DNA from: CAYRWM01 sp964428055
Lineage (GTDB): Bacteria; Bacillota; Clostridia; Christensenellales; Christensenellaceae
Length of the DNA: 39,073 nucleotides
Direction of reading: 5' to 3'
Assembly: GCA_964428055.1 (NCBI GenBank)
Contig: CAYRWM010000017.1
Coordinates: 1-39,073, forward strand
The position numbers and the translations under genes are program-made. The notes beneath the pieces are model-generated. The model searched no databases, was not told the DNA's origin, and worked only from the letters and a program-made list of their open reading frames with translations. The stretch's first letter is position 1. Each line of letters starts with the position of its first letter. This document shows positions 1-8,424 of the stretch, one piece after another.

Positions 1-49
1 CCGAAAGTACTGCATTGGAGACGATGTGGGAGGATAGGTAGCTGCCGGT
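1..49 (+). rRNA. 5S ribosomal RNA, 3' end (partial)
   Basis: The first ~49 bases match the 3' half of a bacterial 5S rRNA: a GGTACT-like segment (GTACTGCATTGGAGAC), then GTGGGAGGATAGGTAGCTGCCGG, which is the conserved loop E/helix IV-V and closing-helix end. The 5' part lies outside the window. The exact 3' end is uncertain by a few bases. A rho-independent terminator follows within ten bases, so this is the end of an rRNA operon read on the + strand. Confidence 0.85.
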
Positions 50-57
50 CCTAATTT

Positions 58-84
58 AGAAACCCAGAAATGGGTTTCTTTTTT
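58..84 (+). terminator. Rho-independent terminator of the rRNA operon
   Basis: A 9-bp perfect stem (AGAAACCCA / TGGGTTTCT) with a GAAA tetraloop at 67-70 is followed directly by a T-run. It sits just after the 5S end and would stop rRNA transcription before the next gene. Confidence 0.9.
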
Positions 85-131
85 ATTAATAATAAAGTAT
101 AATTTTATTAACATGTTTTAGGTGGAAACAG

Positions 132-629
132 ATGGAAGATAATTATAATGGTCAGTTGATTTACAGTGAATCTTTGGATCGAAAATCGCTTAACGGCATT
201 AAGGGATTTCTGTTAATAGTTGGGCTTGTTTTCGGTTGTCTATTGCTTATTCTTCTTGTTGGTTTTATACAATATATCACCGGTATCGGTTATTTACAGT
301 TTATACTTTTGGTTGCAGTGCTGATTTCTTGTTTCTTTATTGTAAAACATTTTCTCACAAAATATGATTACGTTGTTTTAAAGGACAGTGTCTGTATGAT
401 AAGAGCGATTGGTAAAAGAGAGAAACTCATTGCTCAGTTTCCTTTTTCTGATATAGCTTATATCGGTAAGAATAATGCAGATGCCAAGCCGTTATTTGTA
501 GGACGCAAACGTGAGAAAGCAACATATAAATCCATTAATTCGGATTCTTATTGTATTGTCACTAAAGATTCATATATCTTCTTTAATTCTACAGATAAAT
601 TCATTAAAGCAATTGAGGATAATAGATGA
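132..629 (+). CDS. Unrecognised two-helix membrane protein
   Basis: A 165-residue protein I do not recognise. Two hydrophobic segments (about residues 23-50 and 53-72) form a hairpin of membrane helices, followed by a soluble C-terminal region of about 90 residues rich in Lys, Arg and Tyr, with alternating hydrophobic residues that suggest beta structure. That layout resembles small membrane proteins with a PH-like cytoplasmic domain, but I see no diagnostic motif. The ATG at 132 has an AGGTGG Shine-Dalgarno (120-125). A TATAAT at 98-103 could be its -10, with a poor -35 in the upstream terminator. Its stop overlaps the next start (ATGA at 626-629), so it is co-transcribed with the decarboxylase-tmk-holB group. 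Confidence 0.75.
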   Translation: MEDNYNGQLIYSESLDRKSLNGIKGFLLIVGLVFGCLLLILLVGFIQYITGIGYLQFILLVAVLISCFFIVKHFLTKYDYVVLKDSVCMIRAIGKREKLIAQFPFSDIAYIGKNNADAKPLFVGRKREKATYKSINSDSYCIVTKDSYIFFNSTDKFIKAIEDNR

Positions 630-1984
630 TTAGGCCTATTGGCTCGATGCTCGATGATTTTGCATCCCAAAATAGTATTTCTTTTCATATGCCGGGACAT
701 AAGGGTGTTGCTTCATTCCTTGAGCCCGGATTTTTATGTTATGATATTACTGAACTTCCCGTAAGTGATAATCTGTACGAACCGAAAGGTGTTATAAAGG
801 AATCCCAGGATTATTATGCTCAGTATTTAAATGCAGGTAGTATATACTATCTAGTGAACGGCTCTTCCACAGGTGTAATATCTTCAATTCTTTCTCTTTG
901 TGATTTTAATAAGGTGCTGTTTTGCAGGAATATTCATGTTTCTGCAGTTTCGGGTATGATACTCTCAGGTATCACGCCGTGCTTTGTTTATGGAGATAAT
1001 TCAGAGTTTATAACTGAAAAAGACATTATCTCTGCGATGGATGAACATTCTCCGGATGCCCTGTTTTTGGTATATCCTGATTATCGCGGTGACTGCTTCG
1101 ATCTAGAAAAAGTCTGTATTGAGGCACACAGAAGAAAAATACTAGTTATTGTGGATAGCGCGCACGGAGCTGGGTTTCCTTTCAGTGACAGACTCCCTTT
1201 GGACTGTGGTACGGCTGGCGCTGATATTTGGACTATTAGCATGCATAAGACTTTGGCATCCGTGAATCAGTCTGCTGTTCTTTGCCTTTCAAAGGATATA
1301 AATAGCGGAATAGAAATTAAGAGATATATTAATCTTATTCAAACCACAAGTCCTTCTTATCCTATTCTAGCATCTATAGAGTATGCTCTTGCCGAATCAT
1401 CCGAGAACGGGTCTGCTATGTATGAGGATCTCTATTGCTGCGTTTCGAATTTCTTGCCCAAACTATCAATTAACGGTCTTTCGGTTAAGAAAAACCCGGT
1501 TGCTTTTGATAATGACTTCTCCAGAATCGTAATTAGCAGTGATTATCTAAACGGTTTTGCCTTGTCTAAAATGCTCGCAGCAAGTAATATATATGTTGAA
1601 GCTGCTGATTCGGATAGCGTTTTACGTCTTACTTCAATATATAATAATGAAAGTGATTTTGAGAAATTTATTAACGCTGTTTCTGAAATAAGAATATTTG
1701 ACGATAATATGAAATATACATACTATCGTTATGCTGACGATATTGTATTATCACCGAGAGATGCATTTTTTGGGCATGGGACAGAGGTTCCTTTGAAGGA
1801 AGCAACTGGCAGAATCAGCTGTGATCCCATAGGGTGTTATCCGCCTGGTATACCTGTTATATTGCCCGGATGCAGGATAACCACTGAACAGGCCGAATAT
1901 CTTTTAGCTATGGAAGATCTTGGCTACGATCTATTTGGTCTATGTGAACATAAAGTTAGAGTATTAGAGGGAAAATGCTTATGA
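626..1984 (+). CDS. Orn/Lys/Arg decarboxylase family PLP protein (YaaO-like)
   Basis: A 452-residue fold-type I PLP enzyme of the Orn/Lys/Arg decarboxylase major-domain family. Visible landmarks are the N-terminal FHMPGHKG motif, the aspartate-containing DSAHGAGFPF segment that contacts PLP, and SMHKTLAS, whose Lys (about residue 213) should form the Schiff base. A shorter C-terminal domain ends with a PPGIPVILPG motif typical of the family. It is slightly short for the family (B. subtilis YaaO is about 480). The family decarboxylates basic amino acids, but the substrate of this tmk-linked subgroup cannot be read from sequence. Start and stop both use ATGA overlaps, tying it translationally to its neighbours. 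The YaaO-tmk-holB neighbourhood is conserved in Firmicutes. Confidence 0.9.
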   Translation: MIRPIGSMLDDFASQNSISFHMPGHKGVASFLEPGFLCYDITELPVSDNLYEPKGVIKESQDYYAQYLNAGSIYYLVNGSSTGVISSILSLCDFNKVLFCRNIHVSAVSGMILSGITPCFVYGDNSEFITEKDIISAMDEHSPDALFLVYPDYRGDCFDLEKVCIEAHRRKILVIVDSAHGAGFPFSDRLPLDCGTAGADIWTISMHKTLASVNQSAVLCLSKDINSGIEIKRYINLIQTTSPSYPILASIEYALAESSENGSAMYEDLYCCVSNFLPKLSINGLSVKKNPVAFDNDFSRIVISSDYLNGFALSKMLAASNIYVEAADSDSVLRLTSIYNNESDFEKFINAVSEIRIFDDNMKYTYYRYADDIVLSPRDAFFGHGTEVPLKEATGRISCDPIGCYPPGIPVILPGCRITTEQAEYLLAMEDLGYDLFGLCEHKVRVLEGKCL

Positions 1985-2616
1985 GTAAAGGCATGTTCAT
2001 TACTTTTGAAGGAGTTGACGGGTGTGGGAAAAGCACCCAGATGAGATTTCTTGCGGAATATCTTCAGTCAATCGGGGTCGATGTTGTTACTACGAGAGAA
2101 CCCGGCGGCTGTACTATATCTGAACAGATCAGGGATATGCTGTTATCTCTTGACAATTATGAGATAACTGATATGACTGAAGCCCTTTTGTATGCTGCTG
2201 CGAGATGCCAGCATGTTGATGAGATTATAAGACCTGCTTGCGAAGCAGGCAAGATCGTGCTTTGTGACAGGTTTATTGATTCATCGTTAGCATATCAAGG
2301 TTCTGGCAGAGGACTTGGAATTGACCGTATTATGGATCTCAATCGCTATGCAATAGGCGACATGATGCCCGATAAAACATTTTTTATAGATTTTCCGCCC
2401 GAGATGGCTTTTAATAGGATGAGCAAAAAGAGAGTTCATGACAGACTTGAAACTCAAAGCCTGGAATTTTATCAGAATCTTTACAGAGGTTTTAAAGAGC
2501 TTGCTGAAATGTATCCTGATAGAATAATTACTATTGATGCAAGCGGCGATAAGTTTCAGACGAAAGAAATAATTCAAGGAGAAATGGATAGGATCCTTGC
2601 TCAAAGAGAAAAATGA
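1981..2616 (+). CDS. tmk: Thymidylate kinase
   Basis: Phosphorylates dTMP to dTDP with ATP, an essential cytoplasmic step of dTTP synthesis. The N-terminus carries the P-loop (FEGVDGCGKST) and a TREPGG motif that binds dTMP. DRFIDSSLAYQGSGRGL is the DR(Y/F) and LID-adjacent signature. The length (about 211 residues) is normal. An in-frame ATG at 1975 exists, but the ATG at 1981 is preferred: it forms an ATGA overlap with the upstream stop and lies 9 bases after AGAGGG (1966-1971). The stop overlaps the holB start (ATGA, 2613-2616). Confidence 0.97.
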   Translation: MSKGMFITFEGVDGCGKSTQMRFLAEYLQSIGVDVVTTREPGGCTISEQIRDMLLSLDNYEITDMTEALLYAAARCQHVDEIIRPACEAGKIVLCDRFIDSSLAYQGSGRGLGIDRIMDLNRYAIGDMMPDKTFFIDFPPEMAFNRMSKKRVHDRLETQSLEFYQNLYRGFKELAEMYPDRIITIDASGDKFQTKEIIQGEMDRILAQREK

Positions 2617-3560
2617 CAAACAGTGTTTTAAACGCTGTCGTATCATCTTCGGATTATGACGGTGTGTATCTTTTTATAGGTAACAGCGGAGATGTTAAGG
2701 AGAGTTCTGACCTGTTTGTCAGGACTATTATTTGTGATTACCATACAGGCTGCGGTAAATGCCCCGGATGCAAAAAGGTTAATGCCGGCGTTCATCCGGA
2801 TGTATATTATATCGAGAAATCGAAAAAAAAGTATTCAGTGGATGATTTCAAAGATATACTTACAGATGCATATCAGAAATCTTTTGAAGGTGGGAAGAAA
2901 GTCTTCGTTATCTTAAATGCAGAGGATATGGATGATATAATCCAGAACAAGTTGCTTAAGTTACTCGAAGAACCACCTGAAAATACAGTGATTATCCTTG
3001 GTGTATCAAATCCGAAAGCCTTGCTGCCCACAGTTCTTTCTAGATGCACAATGATCAGACTTGAGCAAAAAGAGGTGTCTGATGTAATAGGTTTCCTTCA
3101 GAAAGAACACGGGCTCAATCTGTCTGATGCAGGGGTTATTGCTAAGAGCGCAGATGGAGACAGAGACCTTGCTTTAGAGCTCCTAGAATCTGATTACAAC
3201 GCTATAAGAAATGATGTGTTTAATATATCATGTAGACTTATAAATGCAAGGACAAAGGCATATAATGCCTATCTGAAGAAAATACTGGAATACTCTGATT
3301 ATCTTGACTGCGTTTTTCTTGCTTTTAATAAGATATTCTCAGATATGATTATGGTTAAGAATGATATCTGTGATGATTTATGTAATACGGATTTCTTAAC
3401 TTATATGAGATCATCTTTAATTAATTGTCCGTTTGCAAAAATAATAAATGTTTATAGTATAATAGAAGAAGCGAATGATAAATATAAAAGATGCAGTACA
3501 ATAAATAAAAAACTGCTCATCGAGCAGATGCTGATAGAAATTCTTGAAAAGGCAGTGTGA
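2613..3560 (+). CDS. holB: DNA polymerase III delta' subunit
   Basis: Delta' subunit of the clamp-loader complex that opens the beta clamp at replication forks. The 315-residue protein has the clamp-loader AAA+ N-domain: a zinc module with closely spaced cysteines (CGKCPGCKK), a degenerate Walker A (GNSGDVKESS, not expected to bind nucleotide, as usual for delta'), NKLLKLLEEPPENT, and the sensor-1 region VLSRCTMIRL. The C-terminal helical collar domain is divergent. It sits directly after tmk with an ATGA overlap, and its TGA stop overlaps the GTG start of ricT. The tmk-holB-ricT order is standard in Firmicutes and supports the assignment. Confidence 0.93.
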   Translation: MTNSVLNAVVSSSDYDGVYLFIGNSGDVKESSDLFVRTIICDYHTGCGKCPGCKKVNAGVHPDVYYIEKSKKKYSVDDFKDILTDAYQKSFEGGKKVFVILNAEDMDDIIQNKLLKLLEEPPENTVIILGVSNPKALLPTVLSRCTMIRLEQKEVSDVIGFLQKEHGLNLSDAGVIAKSADGDRDLALELLESDYNAIRNDVFNISCRLINARTKAYNAYLKKILEYSDYLDCVFLAFNKIFSDMIMVKNDICDDLCNTDFLTYMRSSLINCPFAKIINVYSIIEEANDKYKRCSTINKKLLIEQMLIEILEKAV

Positions 3561-4531
3561 TATATCATATGGAAATGATAGAAAATGATATGAATAATAC
3601 TGAATCCGAAGAGATTGTTGAAAAGGCAACTTTAACAGACCAGGTCACTGTGGTCGGTGTAAAGTTCAATAATAACAGTAAGATATACTATTTTGATCCG
3701 GATGGTATTGATTTTGATATCAACGATGGCGTGATTGTTGAAACGGTGCGCGGTGTGGAATTCGGTTATATTATGTTTAAACCGAAGGAAGTCAGCGACT
3801 CAAGTATCGTAAAACCGCTAAAAAAAGTGATTCGTAAGGCATCAAAGGAAGATTTTAAGAAATTAGATAAGATCGCCGAGGATGAAAAAGAAGCTTTTAA
3901 GATATGCAATGAAAAGATATTAAAACATGGCATTGACATGAAACTCACGAATGTTGAGTATACTTTTGACGGTAAAAGGCTTATATTTAACTTTACTGCT
4001 GATGATAGAGTGGATTTCAGGGAACTCGTAAAGGATCTTGCCAGTGTGTTCAGAACAAGAATTGAACTACGTCAGATTGGTGTAAGGGATGAAGCGAGGA
4101 TGATTGGCGGCCTTGGTTCATGTGGAAGACCTTGCTGCTGCGCTGAGTTCTTAAATGACTTTCAGCCAGTATCGATTAAAATGGCCAAAGAGCAGAATCT
4201 GTCTCTTTCACCTACAAAGATAAGCGGACTCTGCGGGAGGCTTATGTGTTGCCTTAATTATGAGAATGATAATTATGTTAAAACAAGGAAGAAGATGCCT
4301 AAGATCGGATCTGTAATTGAGACAATAGACGGTAACGCGGAGGTTGTTGAACATGATATATTAAAAGAACGTGTAAGGGCTAAAATTGAACTTCCGGATG
4401 GTTCTTTTGATGCACGCTATTATGATTTGAGTGATATAAAAGTCAGTAAAGAACCTGCTAAAAAGACGCCGAAAAACACTAAAAGTGAAGTGAATAATAA
4501 ACAGGAAAACAAGGATAATAATTCAAAATAA
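3557..4531 (+). CDS. ricT: PSP1-domain protein RicT (YaaT), Fe-S cluster protein
   Basis: A 324-residue PSP1-domain protein. In B. subtilis RicT (YaaT) works with RicA and RicF; the complex binds [4Fe-4S] clusters and promotes RNase Y-dependent mRNA maturation and phosphorelay events. The conserved cysteine cluster is present: GGLGSCGRPCCC around residues 190-196, and SGLCGRLMCCLNYE about 35 residues later. The N-terminal ~25 residues are acidic and variable, and the last ~30 are a Lys/Asn-rich tail. The GTG start at 3557 overlaps the holB stop (GTGA), with AAAAGG just upstream; internal ATGs at 3569 and 3575 are alternatives. A small ferredoxin gene follows after 63 bases. Confidence 0.93.
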   Translation: MIYHMEMIENDMNNTESEEIVEKATLTDQVTVVGVKFNNNSKIYYFDPDGIDFDINDGVIVETVRGVEFGYIMFKPKEVSDSSIVKPLKKVIRKASKEDFKKLDKIAEDEKEAFKICNEKILKHGIDMKLTNVEYTFDGKRLIFNFTADDRVDFRELVKDLASVFRTRIELRQIGVRDEARMIGGLGSCGRPCCCAEFLNDFQPVSIKMAKEQNLSLSPTKISGLCGRLMCCLNYENDNYVKTRKKMPKIGSVIETIDGNAEVVEHDILKERVRAKIELPDGSFDARYYDLSDIKVSKEPAKKTPKNTKSEVNNKQENKDNNSK

Positions 4532-4594
4532 ATCTTGAATTTTATTTTATTGATGTTAAAATTAAACTGTTAAAAATATGAAGGAGGTTACGCT

Positions 4595-4765
4595 ATGGCA
4601 TATGTAATTGGTGATGACTGTTTAGCTTGTGGAGCATGCCAGGGTGAGTGCAGTTCTGATGCTATAATCCCCGGTGACAGCAAGTATGAAATCGATCCTG
4701 AAAAGTGCATCTCCTGTGGAGCTTGCGCAGACATTTGTCCTGCTGAGACGATTTCTGAAGAATAA
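4595..4765 (+). CDS. Small 2[4Fe-4S] ferredoxin
   Basis: A 56-residue clostridial-type ferredoxin. It has two CxxCxxCxxxC cluster motifs: CLACGACQGEC near the N-terminus and CISCGACADIC near the C-terminus. Each continues to a distal Cys or Pro context (the second as CPAE), giving eight cysteines for two low-potential [4Fe-4S] clusters. It is a soluble one-electron carrier, plausibly the ferredoxin partner of the bifurcating hydrogenase at 22107-27088 (inference). The start has a strong AAGGAGG (4581-4587). A terminator follows at once, so it ends this transcription unit. I found no convincing promoter of its own in the 63 bases after ricT. Confidence 0.95.
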   Translation: MAYVIGDDCLACGACQGECSSDAIIPGDSKYEIDPEKCISCGACADICPAETISEE

Positions 4766-4780
4766 GGGAAAGAATAAAAT

Positions 4781-4807
4781 GAACAGCCGTTAGGCTGTTC
4801 TTTTTTT
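4781..4807 (+). terminator. Rho-independent terminator after ferredoxin
   Basis: GAACAGCC / GGCTGTTC forms an 8-bp perfect stem around a GTTA loop, followed by seven T's. It ends the ricT-ferredoxin transcript and separates it from the promoter of the next gene. Confidence 0.93.
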
Positions 4808-4814
4808 ATGTCGA

Positions 4815-4844
4815 TTGCGTATCCGAAAGTGCATATTGTATAAT
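4815..4844 (+). promoter_or_regulatory. Sigma-A-type promoter of trmN6
   Basis: -35 TTGCGT (4815-4820), an 18-base spacer, and a consensus -10 TATAAT (4839-4844). The ATG of trmN6 is at 4851, only six bases after the -10, so transcription should start at or next to the start codon. Confidence 0.7.
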
Positions 4845-4850
4845 CTTATT

Positions 4851-5576
4851 ATGTTTGATAATAAGCGTTTCGATGATTTGCAATGGGGAAATCTAAAAAT
4901 TATACAGTCGTCCGACCACTTTTGTTTTGGGACTGATTCTGTTTTACTATCACATTTTATTGAGTGTAGGGATAATGATCTTATTTATGATATTGGTTCC
5001 GGTACTGGTATTCTGACAATTCTTCTTGGAGGAAAGAATCCCACATCAAGAGTGATTGGTATCGAGATTCAGAAGGATTTGTACTATATGTCCATGGAAA
5101 GCAAAAGGATTAATGGCCTTAATAATATAGATTTCCTGAATATGGATATTAAAGATGTTGATAATAGTTTTGAAAAAGCATCTGTAATAATATGCAATCC
5201 TCCATATGAAAAAATTGATTCCGGTATAATGCCTGAAAATGATTCCTCCAGGATTGCGAGATATGAAGTATGCGTAAACTTTGAAGATATAGTAAAAGCT
5301 TCTAAAAAGTTGCTTTTGAATAAAGGAAAGTTCTATTTTATTCATAAGAGTGACAGAATCGAGGAGGTTTTCTCCGTTTTGGTCAAACATGGTTTTCACA
5401 CTAAAAAACTCAGGATGATTTATTCTGATATATCAAGTGATTCCAGACTGTTTATGGCATGTGCTCAAAGAGATAGTAAGCCAGGTATGAAAGTATTAAA
5501 TCCATTGATTATACATAATGAAAACGGTGAATATACCGATGAATTAAAAGAGATATACGAGCCGTATATACCGTGA
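4851..5576 (+). CDS. trmN6: tRNA1(Val) adenine-37 N6-methyltransferase-like SAM methyltransferase
   Basis: A Rossmann-fold SAM-dependent methyltransferase of the TrmN6/YabB group, expected to methylate adenosine N6 in RNA. The chosen protein (241 residues) starts MFDNKRFDDLQ, matching the family N-terminus (ERLDDLQ...KIIQ). Motif I is YDIGSGTGIL, and the catalytic NPPY (ICNPPYEK) is typical of amino-group methylation. A longer reading from 4815 adds 12 residues encoded across the promoter and is rejected. There is no Shine-Dalgarno before 4851, and the -10 element lies six bases upstream, which suggests a leaderless mRNA. It is followed by rsmI after 9 bases; the pair is a common Firmicute arrangement. 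The exact RNA target is inferred from family. Confidence 0.88.
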   Translation: MFDNKRFDDLQWGNLKIIQSSDHFCFGTDSVLLSHFIECRDNDLIYDIGSGTGILTILLGGKNPTSRVIGIEIQKDLYYMSMESKRINGLNNIDFLNMDIKDVDNSFEKASVIICNPPYEKIDSGIMPENDSSRIARYEVCVNFEDIVKASKKLLLNKGKFYFIHKSDRIEEVFSVLVKHGFHTKKLRMIYSDISSDSRLFMACAQRDSKPGMKVLNPLIIHNENGEYTDELKEIYEPYIP

Positions 5577-5585
5577 GGTGATAGT

Positions 5586-6404
5586 ATGGGAACACTCTAT
5601 GTCGCTGCTACTCCGATAGGCAATCTCGATGATATTACTCTTAGGGTAATCGAAATACTTAAAACAGTTGATTATATAGTATGTGAAGATACGCGTCATA
5701 CTATTAATCTCCTGAATCATTTCGGTATATCTAAAAAGCTGATATCGTGTCATGAGTATTCAGCTATGTCCAAAATCGAAGATATTATTACACTTATAGA
5801 ACAGGGTTCTGATATTGCTTACGTAAGCGATGCGGGAACACCTGCTGTTTCAGATCCTGGGAGAATGCTTGTTCATTCAGCAAGGGAAAGAGGTCTGAAT
5901 GTGATAGGACTTCCCGGGGCGTGTGCGGGTATATGCGCTTACAGTATATCCGGAATACTTAGCAAAAGATTCGTGTTTTACGGGTTTTTGAGTGATAAGA
6001 CAGGAGTGATGACCGAAGAGATCAAATCACTTATGAATTACAATATGCCTGTGATACTGTATGTTTCTCCGCACAAATTGATTAAGACTCTGAATCTGAT
6101 TAAAGAATTGTATTCAAAGGGTATTTTGATTCATGTGTTAAGGGAACTTACTAAGATACATGAAGAATACTTATACGGAACTCCTGATGATATGATTGAA
6201 AGGTTCACAGTAAAAGAACCCCGCGGCGAGTTTGTTCTGATATTGGAATTCATTAAAGAAGAAAAAGAAATCGATCCTAAAGTATTGGTTGATAAGATAG
6301 ATGCGTTTATTGAAGACGGCATGAGTGTAAAGGATGCAATAAAAGCAGTGAGCACTGAATCTGGAATACCGAAGAACAAGCTTTATGCTCTTTATCATGA
6401 GTGA
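5586..6404 (+). CDS. rsmI: 16S rRNA (cytidine-1402 2'-O)-methyltransferase
   Basis: RsmI 2'-O-methylates C1402 in the decoding centre of 16S rRNA using SAM. The 272-residue protein has the tetrapyrrole-methylase fold. Recognisable segments are LYVAATPIGNLDDITLR at the N-terminus, EDTRHTINLL, the glycine-rich SDAGTPAVSDPG, a GLPGACA segment, and ELTKIHEE further on. The C-terminal extension after about residue 225 is normal for the family. The ATG follows GAGGTGAT with good spacing. It is the second gene of the trmN6-rsmI unit, and metG starts 87 bases later. Confidence 0.96.
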   Translation: MGTLYVAATPIGNLDDITLRVIEILKTVDYIVCEDTRHTINLLNHFGISKKLISCHEYSAMSKIEDIITLIEQGSDIAYVSDAGTPAVSDPGRMLVHSARERGLNVIGLPGACAGICAYSISGILSKRFVFYGFLSDKTGVMTEEIKSLMNYNMPVILYVSPHKLIKTLNLIKELYSKGILIHVLRELTKIHEEYLYGTPDDMIERFTVKEPRGEFVLILEFIKEEKEIDPKVLVDKIDAFIEDGMSVKDAIKAVSTESGIPKNKLYALYHE

Positions 6405-6491
6405 TGGTTTATTTGCAATAAGCATCCTTTTGTAGTAAAGTAATCTAATGATTATAGGGGAGACCCTTTAAGTAAAGACTGAGGTAAACTA

Positions 6492-8423
6492 ATGGAAAAA
6501 TTCTACATAACAACGCCTATATATTATCCTAGTGCAAAGCTGCATATTGGTCATGCATACTGTACGACTGCGACTGATACTATCGCAAGGTATAAGAGAC
6601 TTATGGGCTATGATGTCAGGTTTTTAACAGGTTCAGATGAGCACGGTCAGAAGATTGAAAAGATAGCTGAAGAGAAGGGTATTACTCCAAAAGAATATGT
6701 GGATGATATTGTTGCATCTATAAAAGAATTATGGAAGATGCTCAATATTTCAAATGATGATTTTATAAGAACTACTGATGAGCGCCATATAAAGTGCTGT
6801 CAGAAAATCTTTGAAAAATTATATGAGCAGGGTGATATCTACAAAGGGGAATACAAAGGTTGGTACTGTACCCCTTGCGAGTCATTCTGGACAGAGACGC
6901 AACTTGTAGATGGCAAATGTCCCGATTGCGGCAGAGAAGTATCTCTTACCAAAGAAGATGCTTACTTCTTCAGAGCATCTAAATATGCCGATGCTCTTAT
7001 AAAGCACATCGAAGAGAATCCAAATTTCATACAGCCTGAGAGCCGTAAGAATGAGATGCTTAAGAATTTCCTGCTGCCGGGTTTGGAAGATCTTTGTGTT
7101 TCCAGGACAAGCCTGAAATGGGGGATACCTGTTTCTTTTGACCCTGATCATGTAATGTATGTCTGGATTGATGCTCTCGCCAACTATATTACTGCTCTGA
7201 ATTACCTAACGGATGATGACAGTCTGTTTAAAAAATACTGGCCTGCTGATGTACATGTTGTTGGCAAGGAGATCGTGAGATTCCATACCATAATATGGCC
7301 ATCTATACTGCTTGCATTGGGACTTCCATTACCCAAAAAAGTTTACGGACATGGATGGCTTGTTGTTGACGGTAATAAAATGAGCAAATCATTAGGCAAT
7401 GTTGTTGATCCTGTCTTTCTTATCAACAGATATGGATGCGATGCTATAAGATATTATCTTATGAGGGAAATACCATTTGGTTCGGATGGTTTATTTAACA
7501 GCGAACTCCTTTTGAAAAGGATAAATGCTGATCTTGCAAATGATCTTGGAAATCTTCTTTCCAGAACTGTTGCCATGATAGAAAAGTATTTTGATGGCGT
7601 TATAACAGGTGATAAAGAAAGAGCTGTTGAAGATGATAGCATTATAAATATCGGCAGCCATCTTAGAGATCGTGTGTCTCACCATATTGATGAACTGCAT
7701 ATTTCCAATGCTCTTGATGAGATATGGTCATATATAAACAGTTTGAATAAATACATTGATATCACTATGCCTTGGATACTTGCTAAGGATGATGATAAAA
7801 AAGACAGGCTTTCAAGTGTAATGTACAACCTTGCCGAAGGTCTAAGGATTATTTCAATTCTTATTTCACCGGTAATGCCCGATACATCTGTGGAGATGCA
7901 AAAACAACTTGGGCTCAATGATATTGAAGTAAGCTGGGAATCTGCTGGCCTATATGGTAGTATCAAAGCCGGGATAAGGGTATGTAAGGGAAATGTTCTG
8001 TTCCCCAGAATTGATATAGAAAAAGAACTTGATTATCTTGTTTCATTAAATAAGGAAAAATCATCTAATAATGGTGAATCAGCCGGAAAAATTGAAACAA
8101 AAAGCGAGATTACCATTGATGAATTTGCCAAACTTGACCTTAGAACTGCAGTGATTGTTGAGGCCGAAAAGGTAGAAAAAAGCAGGAAGCTCTTGAAACT
8201 AAAGGTTAAGTGCGGCGATGAATTCAGGACTGTCGTTTCAGGGATATCAGACTACTATGCGCCTGACAGTCTTATAGGCAAGACGGTTGTTATGATATGC
8301 AACCTGAAACCCACAAAACTCTGTGGTATCCTTTCGGAAGGAATGCTTCTTGCAGCTGATGATGGTGCAGTAAAGCTGGTCACAGTTGATTCTGAATGTA
8401 AAGACGGAGTTGAAGTACGCTGA
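6492..8423 (+). CDS. metG: Methionyl-tRNA synthetase with C-terminal Trbp111 domain
   Basis: Charges tRNA-Met and initiator tRNA; class I synthetase. The 643-residue protein shows the HIGH motif (KLHIGHAY, about residues 17-24), a zinc knuckle with two CxxC pairs (CTPC... CPDC, about residues 127-146), and KMSKSLGN (about residue 297). The last ~110 residues (from IDEFAKLDLR) form the OB-fold tRNA-binding Trbp111-like domain that makes the dimeric form. The start follows TGAGGT. No T-box leader fits in the 87 bases upstream: I see only a short AGGG/CCCT hairpin there. tatD starts one base after the stop. Confidence 0.98.
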   Translation: MEKFYITTPIYYPSAKLHIGHAYCTTATDTIARYKRLMGYDVRFLTGSDEHGQKIEKIAEEKGITPKEYVDDIVASIKELWKMLNISNDDFIRTTDERHIKCCQKIFEKLYEQGDIYKGEYKGWYCTPCESFWTETQLVDGKCPDCGREVSLTKEDAYFFRASKYADALIKHIEENPNFIQPESRKNEMLKNFLLPGLEDLCVSRTSLKWGIPVSFDPDHVMYVWIDALANYITALNYLTDDDSLFKKYWPADVHVVGKEIVRFHTIIWPSILLALGLPLPKKVYGHGWLVVDGNKMSKSLGNVVDPVFLINRYGCDAIRYYLMREIPFGSDGLFNSELLLKRINADLANDLGNLLSRTVAMIEKYFDGVITGDKERAVEDDSIINIGSHLRDRVSHHIDELHISNALDEIWSYINSLNKYIDITMPWILAKDDDKKDRLSSVMYNLAEGLRIISILISPVMPDTSVEMQKQLGLNDIEVSWESAGLYGSIKAGIRVCKGNVLFPRIDIEKELDYLVSLNKEKSSNNGESAGKIETKSEITIDEFAKLDLRTAVIVEAEKVEKSRKLLKLKVKCGDEFRTVVSGISDYYAPDSLIGKTVVMICNLKPTKLCGILSEGMLLAADDGAVKLVTVDSECKDGVEVR

Positions 8424-8424
8424 T

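Noticed and set aside
6405..6491. Possible T-box or riboswitch before metG
   Set aside because: Only 87 bases are available, there is no T-box core sequence, no antiterminator/terminator pair, and only a 4-bp hairpin.
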